Positions 34,232 through 43,852 of a stretch of DNA of 64,000 nucleotides are shown piece by piece. Below the pieces are notes generated by a model. The model was given only the letters and a program-made list of their open reading frames with translations. It did no database searches and was not told the DNA's origin. This stretch comes from Bacillota bacterium (GTDB lineage: Bacteria; Bacillota; Clostridia; Christensenellales; CAG-138). Positions within the stretch are counted from its first letter, which is position 1. Each line of letters opens with the position of its first letter. The DNA is taken from contig JAEYCM010000026.1 in assembly GCA_023455425.1 (NCBI GenBank), positions 9,932 through 73,931 on the forward strand, read 5' to 3'. The position numbers and the translations under genes are program-made.

Positions 34232-34652
34232 ATACTGCTCCCTGGAACAAATAAAATCCGAAAACCGGGAATTCGGGCAAAATATCGTTTCCGCCCAGCC
34301 TTAAAGCCATAGCTGTTATTATAGCAAAACGGTGTTTCATTCCCATAGCCAGAGTATGAATAAACGATGAATTCCTATACGTGTAACAATTCCACCATAC
34401 GTATGCAATTAAAACGCAGCAGGAAAGCCCGGCAGTTACCCTTCCTATGCAAGGCGCCGATTTCTCCACGATTTCAGTATGAGTGGCTGCTCACACCCGG
34501 TATCTGGTGCTTTTCTTCCAAATGCTTCTGTTTTCTCCCGCTATCTCGCGTAATCCCGGCTGTTTTGTTTGCCGGGCCCCAGGGAATCTGCTATAATGAT
34601 CGGGAGTTATACGGACTTATTTCTTATTTTTATTAAATTGGGGGGAATCAAA
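34232..34652. other. Divergent intergenic region
   Basis: About 420 bases. A sigma-A promoter TTGCCG (34569-34574), 17 bases, TATAAT (34592-34597) drives the acetyltransferase gene. The rest is presumed to hold the LCP promoter; no gene is seen. Confidence 0.5.
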
Positions 34653-35774
34653 ATGGTAACGGTCCGCGAGATCACGGAAGAAAAGGATATCAGGACGTTC
34701 ATTGCCTTCGCCAATAACCTGTACAAAGACAGCCCCTACTACGTGCCGGACATGTTCAACCAACAGGTCAATGATTTTAACAGGGAGAAAAACCCGGCCT
34801 ACGAATACTGCGATTCCAAATGCTTTTTAGCGTACCGGGACGGCAGGGTAGTCGGCCGCATCGCCGCCATTTACAACACCCATGCAAACCAAAAATACAA
34901 TGTGAACCAAATGCGCTTTTCCCATGCGGATTATATCGACGACGCCGAAGTGGTGGACGCGCTCTTTGCCGCAGTGGAATCCTGGGCGCAGGAAAAAGGC
35001 TGCACCGCCGTCCACGGGCCGCTCGGCTTTTCAGATATGGACCGGGAAGGCCTGCTCATCAAGGGCTTTGACAAACTGAGCCAGTTCTTTGTCTACTACA
35101 ACCACCCCTACTACATGCAGCAGATGGAGCGCATGGGCTATATCAAGGACGTGGACTGGATCGAATACCGCATCAAACTGCCCGATAAGCCGGACGAACG
35201 CCTGGAACGCCTGGCCAATGCCGTACAGCGGCGCATGAAGCTGAAGGCGGCGCCGCTCCACAACCGCAGCTCCATCAAGCCTTATGTCGAGAGCGTGTTC
35301 AAGCTTTACAACGAGGCCTACCTTGCGCTCTACGGCATGGTGGCGCTCACCCCCCGCCAGGTGGAGAAGTACGTAGGCGAATTCCTGCCCCTGGTAAACG
35401 ACCGCACCACCGCAATTCTTCTTAACGACAAGGACGAAGTGGTGGGTTTTGGCGTAGGCGCGCCCTCGCTTTCCAAGGCGCAGCAAAAATGCCGGGGGCA
35501 TCTGTTTCCCTTCGGCTGGTATCATATCCTGCAGGCGCTCAACGGTAAGAACGATACGCTGGATATGTTTTTGATCGCGGTCAAGCCGGAGCTTCAGGGC
35601 ACAGGCATCAACGCCGTCATTATGAACCATCTGCTGAAATTCGCCATTGAGGATGGCCGCAAATACGCCGAAACCGGACCGGAGCTGGAGAATAACTCCA
35701 ACGTGGTAAGCCAGTGGCGCTATTTTGAAACGGAGCAGCACAAGACCCGCCGCTGCTATATCAAAGAGTTATAA
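34653..35774 (+). CDS. GNAT-fold acetyltransferase-like protein
   Basis: 373 residues, cytosolic. The N-terminal half (MVTVREITEEKDIRTFIAFA; DGRVVGRIAAIYN; VHGPLGFSDMDREGLLIKGF) and the C-terminal half (DMFLIAVKPELQGTGINAVI, an acetyl-CoA loop of the QGTGIN type) fit a two-domain GNAT-like protein found in many Clostridia. The acceptor is unknown. GGGGGGAA lies eight bases before the ATG; a longer frame to 34569 overlaps the promoter and is rejected. Single gene ended by the terminator at 35789-35814. Confidence 0.7.
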   Translation: MVTVREITEEKDIRTFIAFANNLYKDSPYYVPDMFNQQVNDFNREKNPAYEYCDSKCFLAYRDGRVVGRIAAIYNTHANQKYNVNQMRFSHADYIDDAEVVDALFAAVESWAQEKGCTAVHGPLGFSDMDREGLLIKGFDKLSQFFVYYNHPYYMQQMERMGYIKDVDWIEYRIKLPDKPDERLERLANAVQRRMKLKAAPLHNRSSIKPYVESVFKLYNEAYLALYGMVALTPRQVEKYVGEFLPLVNDRTTAILLNDKDEVVGFGVGAPSLSKAQQKCRGHLFPFGWYHILQALNGKNDTLDMFLIAVKPELQGTGINAVIMNHLLKFAIEDGRKYAETGPELENNSNVVSQWRYFETEQHKTRRCYIKEL

Positions 35775-35788
35775 GTTAGTTTATAGAA

Positions 35789-35814
35789 AGGCCGCGCATT
35801 CTGCGCGGCCTTTT
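35789..35814 (+). terminator. Terminator of the acetyltransferase gene
   Basis: AAGGCCGCGC ATTCT GCGCGGCC followed by TTTT. Confidence 0.8.
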
Positions 35815-35862
35815 GCACGCCATTTGTTCATATAATTTTTATTGTTTTTCGATAATTTTGTA

Positions 35863-35891
35863 TTGAAAATCGATGAGAACGGACATATACT
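35863..35891 (+). promoter_or_regulatory. Sigma-A promoter of the DUF2975 operon
   Basis: TTGAAA (35863-35868), 17 bases, TATACT (35886-35891), about 30 bases before the first ATG. Confidence 0.6.
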
Positions 35892-35922
35892 CTACTATAG
35901 AACAAAAAAGGGGAACATAAGC

Positions 35923-36381
35923 ATGAAAAAACCGATGCTTCTCAACACGGTTGCGCTCGCGCTGGTGTATGTTACCATGGCGCTGGGGGGCCTGTTCATT
36001 GTACTGCTGCCAAGACTCCTGCCGTTTATTCTTTTTACGCCGGATCTCGCGCCGCAGGCTACGCCCGCCTATACGGTCGCGCTCATCTGCTGGATATTGG
36101 GATCGCTTTTGGGCCTGTTTATTCTCTTTACGCTCACAAGGATGATGCACAGCCTGCAGCAGGATCCGTTTATCCGTAAAAACGTGCTTCGCCTGCGTAA
36201 CATGGGCTTTGCGGCGCTTATAATGGCGGCGATTACCCTGGTTGTGGTGATCCTTTACTTCCGCCCCATGCTGTTTTTAATTCTCACGGCGGAAGTGCTG
36301 TGCGCGTTGTTCTCCCTGGTACTGCGCTGCGTATTTGAAAAGGCCGTGGATTACCGCGAAGAGAACGCGCTGACGATCTAA
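35923..36381 (+). CDS. DUF2975 membrane protein
   Basis: 152 residues with four predicted membrane helices. The central stretch MMHSLQQDPFIRKNVLRLRNMG (split here after LQQDPF for length) is the conserved cytoplasmic segment of DUF2975, whose members almost always precede a YozG-type XRE regulator, as here (11-base gap). Function unknown; the pair may form a membrane-linked regulatory unit. Confidence 0.75.
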   Translation: MKKPMLLNTVALALVYVTMALGGLFIVLLPRLLPFILFTPDLAPQATPAYTVALICWILGSLLGLFILFTLTRMMHSLQQDPFIRKNVLRLRNMGFAALIMAAITLVVVILYFRPMLFLILTAEVLCALFSLVLRCVFEKAVDYREENALTI

Positions 36382-36392
36382 GGGGGCCCGAT

Positions 36393-36656
36393 ATGATACG
36401 CGTTAATCTTGACGTCATGATGGCCAAACGAAAAATGGGTCTTACGGAGCTTGCGCAGGCGATGGACCTGACATTGGCGAACCTGTCCATACTCAAAAAC
36501 AACAAAGGCAAGGCCATCCGTTTTTCAACGCTCGACGCCGCCTGCCGGATATTAAACTGCCAGCCCGGCGACATCCTCGAATATGTAGAGGACGAAGAAG
36601 CAGGCGTTCAGCTTACGGCCCCCGGCAAAGAAAGCGATCAGGAGGTATCTTTATGA
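36393..36656 (+). CDS. XRE/Cro-type HTH regulator (YozG-like)
   Basis: 87 residues. One helix-turn-helix domain (KRKMGLTELAQAMDLTLANL; SILKNNKGKAIRFSTL) and the C-terminal CRILNCQPGDILEYVEDEE typical of the YozG family that accompanies DUF2975 proteins. Probably represses its own operon. Its stop overlaps the ATG of the next gene by four bases. Confidence 0.82.
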   Translation: MIRVNLDVMMAKRKMGLTELAQAMDLTLANLSILKNNKGKAIRFSTLDAACRILNCQPGDILEYVEDEEAGVQLTAPGKESDQEVSL

Positions 36657-38020
36657 AATGTCCTGCATGCGGCGGCACATTACGCGAACAAGACCGCTTC
36701 TGCCCGGCCTGCGGCGCAAAAACCGCGCCCGCGGCAGCTGCCCCGGCTCCGTCCCAGCCCGCGCGGGGGCAATATCTTGAAAGCGCTTATACCACGCTCA
36801 AGCAAGCGGAGGCGCCGCAGCCGATTACCGCCCCGCAGCGCTGGCTGCTGTTGGGCGTGATCGTCCTTGGCTTTATCATGCAGGCGGGATTCGCCTGCCT
36901 ATTCCGGGATGAACGGTCGTTCGCCGGGTGGTACGCCTCATTCTGGCTCATCTATCTGCTGGTATTTCACGCCTTCTGCTACCGTCAGGCGGCTGAACGC
37001 CCGCTTGGGTTGATTTTGGGCGGCGCATCCGCCTTGCTGAGTGTGATGCTGTATTTTCAGGCCGCAGGATACAGCGACATTACGCTGTTTTACCTGAACA
37101 CCCTCGCCGTGCCCTGCCTTTTGATGCTGCACGCGCAGTACGTGACGCAGCCGCTGCCCCGTGAACAGGAAAGCAAATACCTGATCTATTTCCTGACCGG
37201 CTTTTTTATACAGCCCTTTCAATATCTTGGGCGCTTTTTTGCAGGCGTAGGAAGCCTTTTTAAGGCAGGTGAAAAGGGAAAGCATGTCTGGCTGGGCATC
37301 CTCATTGCGGTACCGGTGCTCATCGTTGTCATTTCATTGCTTCTCTCGGCGGACGCCGTGATGAACGCGTTGGCCATACAGGTATTTGGCAGCATTGATT
37401 TGTCGGATATCATCTGGCGCATATTCGTCATCGCCATCGGCGCCATGCTGTTCTACAGTTTTCTGTACGGCGCGGCATGGGGCAAACAAATGGAGCTGGC
37501 GTCCCAGAAACCCAAAATGTTTGGCATCACCGCGCCCAGCGTCGTGCTTGGGACGCTGCTTGCGGCTTACGCGGTCTTCACGGCCGTACAGTTTCTTTAC
37601 CTCTTTGGCGGCTACGGTCTGCCGGACGGGCTGACTTACTCCCAATATGCCGTGGAGGGCTTCAACCAGCTCATGTGGGTGGCCGCCATTAACTTCAGCG
37701 TGCTTTCCCTGTGCATTTGCCGGGTGGAACAAAAAACCGCGCTCCGTGTCCTGATGCTGCTGCTGCTCATTGCCACCGGCGTGATCCTCGCCTCCGCGTT
37801 TACAAGGCTTTCGCTCTACATCGGCGCATACGGGCTGACATTCAAGCGTATTCAGGCGTTCTGGTTCCTGTGCTATCTCACAGCCGTACTGCTGCTTTAC
37901 GCAATCCGGCTATACAACAAAAAGCTGCCGCTGCTGCGGCTGTGCGTGCTCATATTCGTACTGTGGTATGCGGCGCTCAACATTCCGAATCTGACCGCCT
38001 GGTACCCCGCAGGCGCGTAA
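36653..38020 (+). CDS. Zinc-ribbon DUF4173 membrane protein
   Basis: 455 residues. An N-terminal zinc ribbon with two CxxC pairs (MKCPACGGTL, RFCPACGAKT) and an Ala/Pro linker precede about eleven membrane helices that match DUF4173 (GLTYSQYAVEGFNQLMWVAA; ASAFTRLSLYIGAYGLTFKR). The family is uncharacterised. It is translationally coupled to the YozG-like regulator, so the three genes form one operon. Confidence 0.75.
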   Translation: MKCPACGGTLREQDRFCPACGAKTAPAAAAPAPSQPARGQYLESAYTTLKQAEAPQPITAPQRWLLLGVIVLGFIMQAGFACLFRDERSFAGWYASFWLIYLLVFHAFCYRQAAERPLGLILGGASALLSVMLYFQAAGYSDITLFYLNTLAVPCLLMLHAQYVTQPLPREQESKYLIYFLTGFFIQPFQYLGRFFAGVGSLFKAGEKGKHVWLGILIAVPVLIVVISLLLSADAVMNALAIQVFGSIDLSDIIWRIFVIAIGAMLFYSFLYGAAWGKQMELASQKPKMFGITAPSVVLGTLLAAYAVFTAVQFLYLFGGYGLPDGLTYSQYAVEGFNQLMWVAAINFSVLSLCICRVEQKTALRVLMLLLLIATGVILASAFTRLSLYIGAYGLTFKRIQAFWFLCYLTAVLLLYAIRLYNKKLPLLRLCVLIFVLWYAALNIPNLTAWYPAGA

Positions 38021-38097
38021 CAACGGCAATCCCCTATCCCAGCTAAAGGCCTGCGCTGCAACTTGCGGCGCGGGCCTTAGTGTATCAACAAACCAAC

Positions 38098-38380
38098 TTA
38101 AGGTCATTGCGATACCGGCTCTTTCAGCGCCGACGCTGTTTTTTTGCTTTGGGAAAACTACGTTCCCCAACCCCTTTCCTTAAGAGCGCCCGTACTCAGG
38201 GGTACGGGGCACAACCTCAGAAACTGTGTCCTCCCTTCCATAAGCGCGTTTATACTCAGGGGGCGCGGGGGGCGAAGCCCTCCCGCCATTAAATAAAATA
38301 ATCGGTTGCGACAGTCCGCAGGCTTAGTGTCCTTCGGCGTCTCCCGCCGAGGACGCGCCGCCGCAGGTGGCGATATCTTA
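38098..38380 (+). repeat. Dispersed intergenic repeat, copy A (long form)
   Basis: Runs from TTAAGG to GCGATATCTTA and contains the family landmarks TTTGCTTTGGG, CCCCTTTCCTTAAGAG, ACTCAGGGG, GGGGGGCGAAGCCCTCCC and ATTAAATAAAATAATC. About 280 bases, longer than copy C because the middle block is partly duplicated. It fills most of the gap upstream of htpG. Confidence 0.75.
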
Positions 38381-38475
38381 TGGAAATATAACACTATGTT
38401 ATATGCCTTTTTAACACACTTGATAAGTCCGCACGGCTTTAGCTTTTGTTTTACAAGTTTCTCACATTCACGGGT

Positions 38476-38504
38476 TTGCATTTTTAAATGGGCTGCGCTA
38501 TAAT
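38476..38504 (+). promoter_or_regulatory. Sigma-A promoter of htpG
   Basis: TTGCAT (38476-38481), 17 bases, TATAAT (38499-38504), directly followed by a CIRCE operator. Confidence 0.75.
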
Positions 38505-38508
38505 TTTT

Positions 38509-38535
38509 TTAGCACTCACGGTTTATGAGTGCTAA
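38509..38535. promoter_or_regulatory. CIRCE operator (HrcA-binding site)
   Basis: TTAGCACTC, nine bases, GAGTGCTAA: a perfect match to the CIRCE consensus, placed just after the -10 box. HrcA should repress htpG until heat or misfolded protein titrates GroEL. Confidence 0.95.
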
Positions 38536-38558
38536 TTCATGCAGAAGGGTGAATTGGT

Positions 38559-40436
38559 ATGGCACTTCAACCGTTCCAGGCAGAATCAAAACGACTTTTG
38601 GATTTGATGATCAACTCCATCTATACGCACAAAGAGATCTTCCTGCGGGAGCTGATCAGCAACGCGAGCGACGCCATTGACAAACTCTATTACCGCGACT
38701 TGAGCGCGGGCAATACCGGGCTTGCAAAGGAGGATTTCTTTATCCTCATCGAGGCAGACAAAGGCGCGCGCACTTTAAAGCTTACGGACAACGGCTGCGG
38801 CATGACCAAGGAGGAGTTGACCAAGAACCTTGGTACCATTGCGGAAAGCGGCACGCTGAAATTTCGTACGGAAGACGCCGCAAAGGACGCGGAGATTATC
38901 GGCCAGTTCGGCGTCGGGTTCTATTCCGCATTCATGGTGGCATCGCGCGTTACCGTCACCAGCCGCGCTTACGGCAGCGACGAAGCCTGGCAGTGGCAGA
39001 GCGAGGGCGCGGAAGGTTTTACTATGATGCCCGCGCCCAAGGATGGGTTTGGAACCGAAATCCTGTTAGAACTCAAAGAGGATACCGAGGATGAACAGTA
39101 CAGCGAGTTCCTGGATACCTACCGCCTGCGCTCGCTCATCAAGAAATACTCCGATTACATCCGCTACCCCATCCGCATGGAGGTGGAAAAGAGCCGCCTG
39201 AAGGAAGGCTCGGACAAGGAGTATGAATCCTACACCGAAATCGAGACCATCAACTCCATGATCCCGCTGTGGAAGCGCAGCAAGTCCGAATTGACGCAGG
39301 AGGAGTACGAGCAGTTTTATCAGGATAAATTTTACGATTTTGAAAAGCCGTTAAAAACCGTGCACGCCAATGTGGAGGGCGCGGTGAGCTACCATACGCT
39401 TTTGTTCTTCCCCGCCCGCGCGCCGTATGATTATTATACCAAGGAGTTTGAAAAGGGCCTGCAGCTCTATTCCAACGGCGTACTCATTATGGACAAATGC
39501 TCAGACCTGCTTCCGGATTATTTCAGCTTTGTGCGCGGCCTTATCGACTCGCCCGATCTCTCCCTGAATATTTCCCGGGAACTGTTGCAGCATGACCGGC
39601 AGTTGAAGGTCATCGCCACCAACATTGAAAAGAAGATCAAAAACGAGCTTGCCGCCATGCTCAAGGATGAACGCGAGCAGTATGAGAAGCTGTGGAAGGC
39701 GTTCGGCTTGCAGCTCAAATACGGCGTATACAGCGGATACGGCCAGAACAAAGCTGTTTTGGAAGACCTGCTGCTGTTCCACTCCATGGAGCAGAACAAG
39801 CTTGTTACCTTAAAAGAATATGTGGACGCCATGCCCGAAGGGCAGAAGGCCATTTACTTTGCAAGCGGCGCTTCCGTTGCGCGCATTGAAAAGCTGCCGC
39901 AATTAGACCGCCTGAAAGAGCTTCATTACGACGTATTGTTCCTTACCGACGATGTCGATGAGTTCGCCCTGCAGATGCTCAACAAATACGCGGAGAAGCC
40001 CTTCCAGTCCATCGCCGCAGGCGACCTGGATTTGGGCGACGAGGAAGAAAAGAAAGCGGCGGAAGAGCAGAACACCGCCCACAAGGCGCTGCTTGATGAG
40101 CTGACCGGCGACCTTTCCGAAAAAGTAAAAGCCGTGCGCGTTTCCTCCCGCCTCAAAAAACATGCGGTCTGCCTCGCGGCGGACGGCGCGCTTTCCCTGG
40201 AGATGGAAAAGGTATTGAGCAACATGCCCGGCGAGCATAACATGAAGGCCGAGCGCGTGCTGGAGTTGAACCCCGAGCATCCTGTGTTTGAAAAGCTCAA
40301 AAAGCTCTACGACGAGGACAAAGATACACTCAAGCGCTACGCCGAAATCCTCTACGCGCAGGCGCAGCTTTTGGAGGGCATCCTCCCCGACGACCCGGCG
40401 CAGTACGCGGAAGCCGTGTTGGAGTTGATGGCGTAA
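38559..40436 (+). CDS. htpG: Chaperone HtpG (bacterial Hsp90)
   Basis: 625 residues. GHKL ATPase N-domain (FQAESKRLLDLMINSIYTHK; ELISNASDAIDKL; DNGCGMTKEEL; GQFGVGFYSAFMVA), middle domain with the catalytic Arg loop (DSPDLSLNISRELLQHDRQL), and a C-terminal dimer domain. ATP-driven folding chaperone in the cytosol. It is a single gene behind a CIRCE element, so controlled by HrcA; in Bacillus subtilis htpG is not in the HrcA regulon. Confidence 0.96.
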   Translation: MALQPFQAESKRLLDLMINSIYTHKEIFLRELISNASDAIDKLYYRDLSAGNTGLAKEDFFILIEADKGARTLKLTDNGCGMTKEELTKNLGTIAESGTLKFRTEDAAKDAEIIGQFGVGFYSAFMVASRVTVTSRAYGSDEAWQWQSEGAEGFTMMPAPKDGFGTEILLELKEDTEDEQYSEFLDTYRLRSLIKKYSDYIRYPIRMEVEKSRLKEGSDKEYESYTEIETINSMIPLWKRSKSELTQEEYEQFYQDKFYDFEKPLKTVHANVEGAVSYHTLLFFPARAPYDYYTKEFEKGLQLYSNGVLIMDKCSDLLPDYFSFVRGLIDSPDLSLNISRELLQHDRQLKVIATNIEKKIKNELAAMLKDEREQYEKLWKAFGLQLKYGVYSGYGQNKAVLEDLLLFHSMEQNKLVTLKEYVDAMPEGQKAIYFASGASVARIEKLPQLDRLKELHYDVLFLTDDVDEFALQMLNKYAEKPFQSIAAGDLDLGDEEEKKAAEEQNTAHKALLDELTGDLSEKVKAVRVSSRLKKHAVCLAADGALSLEMEKVLSNMPGEHNMKAERVLELNPEHPVFEKLKKLYDEDKDTLKRYAEILYAQAQLLEGILPDDPAQYAEAVLELMA

Positions 40437-40471
40437 TTTATAAGATGCGTCTCTCCCCTGTCACGCAACAG

Positions 40472-40510
40472 CGCCCCAAGCGGATACCGCTTGGGGCGTT
40501 TTCTTTATTT
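40472..40510 (+). terminator. Terminator of htpG
   Basis: CGCCCCAAGCGG ATA CCGCTTGGGGCG followed by TTTTCTTTATTT. Confidence 0.85.
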
Positions 40511-40551
40511 GCCAATCCTTTTTTCTGAAATAACTTCATAGATTTAAAAAA

Positions 40552-41097
40552 TTAATCCGTCATCATAAAATCTGCCCATTCACACGGATAAGCTTTATAA
40601 TGCTCCCGCCAATAATATATTCTCTCAATATATTGCTGCTTACGCTCCTCAACAGCCCTTTTACATTCCGGCACACCATAGCTTCTGATGATAGCGGTTA
40701 AATCGTAGATAGGAAATCCGATGGCATGTCCATTCGCATGAACTACGCCGCAAGCCTGTCCAATGGCATGGCACAAAGCGATATCCTCAAGAGAGTCGAT
40801 TTCCTTTGCCACTGCGTGAGCCTGCAAAATCGCGCGCTTTGCCACGGGCATTTTCACTTTACCGGCAGCCCAATCTTTTGAAGTCAGCACAGCGAATTCG
40901 AGCCGCTTTTCGTCCGGATAGCGCTCAAACAATTTATGGACTGTCTCGTCGGCAAATTCAAATGCCCACAAAACCATCGTCCGATGATTTTGTTCTTGAA
41001 TGAATGCGGTCAAATCGGCTAAAAACTCACTATCCTTGGCAAAAAGAACCTTGTTTTTTCTGTTAATTCTATTTTGCACTTCGTTAAGCCAATCCAT
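40552..41097 (-). CDS. Putative immunity protein (Imm5-like)
   Basis: 181 residues, helical, no signal peptide or membrane segment. The C-terminal block LCHAIGQACGVVHANGHAIG resembles the A/G/H-rich helix of small putative immunity proteins that guard against polymorphic toxins (HAxGHAVATxHxxxHAIG pattern). No toxin gene adjoins it, and its codon use is AT-richer than the flanking housekeeping genes, so it looks like an orphan acquired gene. GGGAG lies upstream of the ATG. Family placement is from memory of the pattern and is uncertain. Confidence 0.5.
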   Translation of the reverse strand: MDWLNEVQNRINRKNKVLFAKDSEFLADLTAFIQEQNHRTMVLWAFEFADETVHKLFERYPDEKRLEFAVLTSKDWAAGKVKMPVAKRAILQAHAVAKEIDSLEDIALCHAIGQACGVVHANGHAIGFPIYDLTAIIRSYGVPECKRAVEERKQQYIERIYYWREHYKAYPCEWADFMMTD

Positions 41098-41283
41098 ATT
41101 TCTCCCTTGACAAAGAAATTCCTGTTTATACTGCGTTATATAGATAATTCTGAAGCTATTGTATGTCTTGCTATAGCGCAGGTCAACATTATCCTTTATT
41201 CCTTTGTCAACTACGCCTTGTCGTTTATCTCATCTCCGAAATAGCGTCCTCTGCTTCGCGCGCTGTACCGACCAAACATACAA

Positions 41284-41317
41284 CAACGCCCCGGTCAGCA
41301 AATTGACCGGGGCGTTG
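41284..41317 (-). terminator. Terminator of rnr
   Basis: CAACGCCCCGGTCA, 6-base loop, TGACCGGGGCGTTG; the minus-strand T-run is weak. Confidence 0.6.
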
Positions 41318-41330
41318 TATTGTGAAACCG

Positions 41331-43427
41331 TTACGTCCGTTCCAGTTCAAAATCAATGTTTCGTGCGTCCATATGCACTGCCGCCACGCGGACTGAAACC
41401 GTATCGCCGAGCCGGTAAACCCGCCCGTGGCTGCGTCCTACCATACGATAGCCTTTTTCATCGAAGACGTAATAATCGTCATCGAGCGTGCTGGCGCGAA
41501 CCAGCCCTTCTACCGTATTGCCCAGCTCGACGAAAAAACCGAAGGACACCACGCCAGCAATAACACCGTTGAAGCTTTCGCCGATGCGTCCCTTCATGTA
41601 TTCGCACTTTTTCAGATCGTCCACAGCACGCTCCGCTTCCATGGCGACGCGCTCCCTCCGGCTTGTGTGCTCCGCGATTTCGTGCAGGGAATCGTTGAGC
41701 TTATGCACCTGCTTCTCATTGAGTTCGCCGTGCAGCATCATTTTGATGATGCGGTGGCCGATGAGATCGGGATACCGCCGTATGGGGGAAGTAAAGTGGC
41801 AATAGCGCTGCGCCGCAAGGCCAAAATGCCCCAGGCAGAGTTCCGCATAACGCGCCTTCTGCATGGCGCGCAATACCACCTTGCTGACCACGTTCTCCTC
41901 CGGCGTGCCCTGCGCAAGGTCCAATACCTTCTGAATGGCCCTGGGCTGCACGTCCTTGATGTTGCGTATGCCGTAGCCAAGCGTCTGCAAAAACGCGTTG
42001 AGTTCGGTCAGCTTTTCCTTGTCCGGCGCTTCGTGCACGCGGTAGAGGAATGGCGCTTTGAGGTCATACATATGCTGGGCTACGGTTTCGTTCGCCAGCA
42101 GCATGCACTCCTCAATGATGCGGTTCGCGATGCCGCGCTCCGATTTTTCGATATTGACAGGCCGGCCCTTCGTGTCGAGTTTAATGCTTGCTTCCGCCAA
42201 ATCAAAATCGATGCTGCCGCGCTTGACCCTGCGCGCGTTCAAAACGCCGCAGAGCGTTTCAAGCTCTTTGAGCATGGGCACGATCTCCGCGTACTTTTTC
42301 TGCTGCGCGGTGTCCCCCTGCAGCAGCTTTGTGATATCCTCATACACCAGGCGGTACTTGGAACGGATGACGGTTTCCGCAAGCCTGTGCCTTAATACCT
42401 TGCCCGCGCCGTCGATCTCCATAAAGCAGGAGAGCGTCAGCCGGTCCACGTTGGGGTTTAGTGAGCAGATGCCGTTTGATAACTCCTCGGGCAGCATGGG
42501 GATGACGCGATCCGTCAAATATACGCTGGTGCCACGCTGCAAAGCGTCCCGGTCAAGCGCGCTGCCTTCCTTCACATAATGCGAAACGTCCGCAATGTGT
42601 ACGCCCAGGTACAGGTTGCCGTTTGAGAGCCGCTCCAGGCTGATGGCGTCGTCAAAGTCCTTTGCGTCCGCGCCGTCAATGGTGAAGATCATCTTGTCGG
42701 TCAGGTTTTCGCGGGTGATGAATTCATCCGCGGCGACCTCTTTGCCGATCTGCCTCGCCTGGCGCGCGGCGCTTTTTGTAAACGTCTCCGGCAGTTGGAA
42801 CTGGCGGATAATGGAAAGCACGTCCGTCCCCGCGTCGTCCTTGTTGCCGAGTATCTCCGTAATGGCGCCAAGCATCGGCCGCCTGCCGTCCGGGTATTCA
42901 AGTATTTCCGCAACGACCTTATCGCCCGGCTTTGCCTTCATGGTGCGGTCCCGCGGGATGAAAAGGTCCACGGAGACGCGCGTTTCATCCGGCACCACAT
43001 AGCCGCTCATACGCGCATCCTGCTCAAATGTACCCACAATCTGCGTGAACGCGCGCTGGGCGATGAGCGCTACCTCCGCCTCCGGCGAGCCGTTGCGGCT
43101 GAACTGATCCGTATAGCGCACCCAGGCGGTATCCCCGTGCATGGCCCCGTGCATGGCGTCGGCAGGCACAAACGCGTCCTGTCCGCCGCCCTGCGGCACA
43201 AAAAAACCAAAGCCCCTTGAATGCCCCTGTATCCTGCCTGCCGTAAGCCCGGTATGCTCCGGCAGGGCAAGCTTCCGTTTTCTGGTGAGCAGGATGCGGT
43301 TCTTTTGCAAAAGCTCGGTGACCGCCGCCTGCGCAGCCTCTTTTTCTTCCTGAAATTGTTCCATCAGTGCTTCGGGGGAAAGCGGTTTACCCGCCGCCGT
43401 CAGCGCCTCTATAATCTTTTCCTGCAT
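41331..43427 (-). CDS. rnr: Ribonuclease R
   Basis: 698 residues. Order: N-terminal winged helix, cold-shock RNA-binding domains (GRIQGHSRGFGFFVP), RNB catalytic domain (DGADAKDFDDAISLE with the Mg-binding Asp residues; HIADVSHYV; DRVIPMLPEELSNGICSLNP) and a C-terminal S1 domain. Processive 3'-5' exonuclease that degrades structured RNA and cooperates with tmRNA-SmpB. Follows secG as in many Firmicutes, but smpB, the usual next gene, lies some 17 kb away. Confidence 0.95.
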   Translation of the reverse strand: MQEKIIEALTAAGKPLSPEALMEQFQEEKEAAQAAVTELLQKNRILLTRKRKLALPEHTGLTAGRIQGHSRGFGFFVPQGGGQDAFVPADAMHGAMHGDTAWVRYTDQFSRNGSPEAEVALIAQRAFTQIVGTFEQDARMSGYVVPDETRVSVDLFIPRDRTMKAKPGDKVVAEILEYPDGRRPMLGAITEILGNKDDAGTDVLSIIRQFQLPETFTKSAARQARQIGKEVAADEFITRENLTDKMIFTIDGADAKDFDDAISLERLSNGNLYLGVHIADVSHYVKEGSALDRDALQRGTSVYLTDRVIPMLPEELSNGICSLNPNVDRLTLSCFMEIDGAGKVLRHRLAETVIRSKYRLVYEDITKLLQGDTAQQKKYAEIVPMLKELETLCGVLNARRVKRGSIDFDLAEASIKLDTKGRPVNIEKSERGIANRIIEECMLLANETVAQHMYDLKAPFLYRVHEAPDKEKLTELNAFLQTLGYGIRNIKDVQPRAIQKVLDLAQGTPEENVVSKVVLRAMQKARYAELCLGHFGLAAQRYCHFTSPIRRYPDLIGHRIIKMMLHGELNEKQVHKLNDSLHEIAEHTSRRERVAMEAERAVDDLKKCEYMKGRIGESFNGVIAGVVSFGFFVELGNTVEGLVRASTLDDDYYVFDEKGYRMVGRSHGRVYRLGDTVSVRVAAVHMDARNIDFELERT

Positions 43428-43603
43428 AATCCTTATACTATAATCCTTATACTTTCTTTTGCTGCTTACTTTGCAGCCATGCTGCTTTTATCGTACCCGC
43501 TAATGCGCCGCTTCAACCCAACAGCAGGACAATCGACCAAAATGAAAAAACGCCACGCAGCATGCGTGCCGTTTTCCATACTCCAAATTCGGCGCCGTCC
43601 GGT

Positions 43604-43852
43604 TTATGCCACCGACGGCAACGCCACCATGAGAATTGCGAGAACGCCCATTGCGATGGCGAGTATCTTGGTAAGCTTCTGGAGCTTTGCTTCCTTGGTT
43701 GCGGCTTTACCTTTCAAGGAAAGGGAAGAGCTTTCCCCGCCGAACGCCGCGCCAAGACCGGAAGTCTTCGCCTGCTGCATCAGCACCACAACGATAAGCA
43801 CCACAGAAACTATGAGCAAAATGATGGTAATGATCAAACGAGGGATATCCAT
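43604..43852 (-). CDS. secG: Protein-export membrane protein SecG
   Basis: 82 residues with two membrane helices (residues about 4-24 and 60-79) joined by a loop containing LMQQAKTSGLGAAFGGES, the SecG signature. Part of the SecYEG channel. GGAGG lies nine bases before the ATG at 43852; a TTG three bases upstream is the alternative. It lies between gpmI and rnr as in the common Firmicute gene order. Confidence 0.93.
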   Translation of the reverse strand: MDIPRLIITIILLIVSVVLIVVVLMQQAKTSGLGAAFGGESSSLSLKGKAATKEAKLQKLTKILAIAMGVLAILMVALPSVA

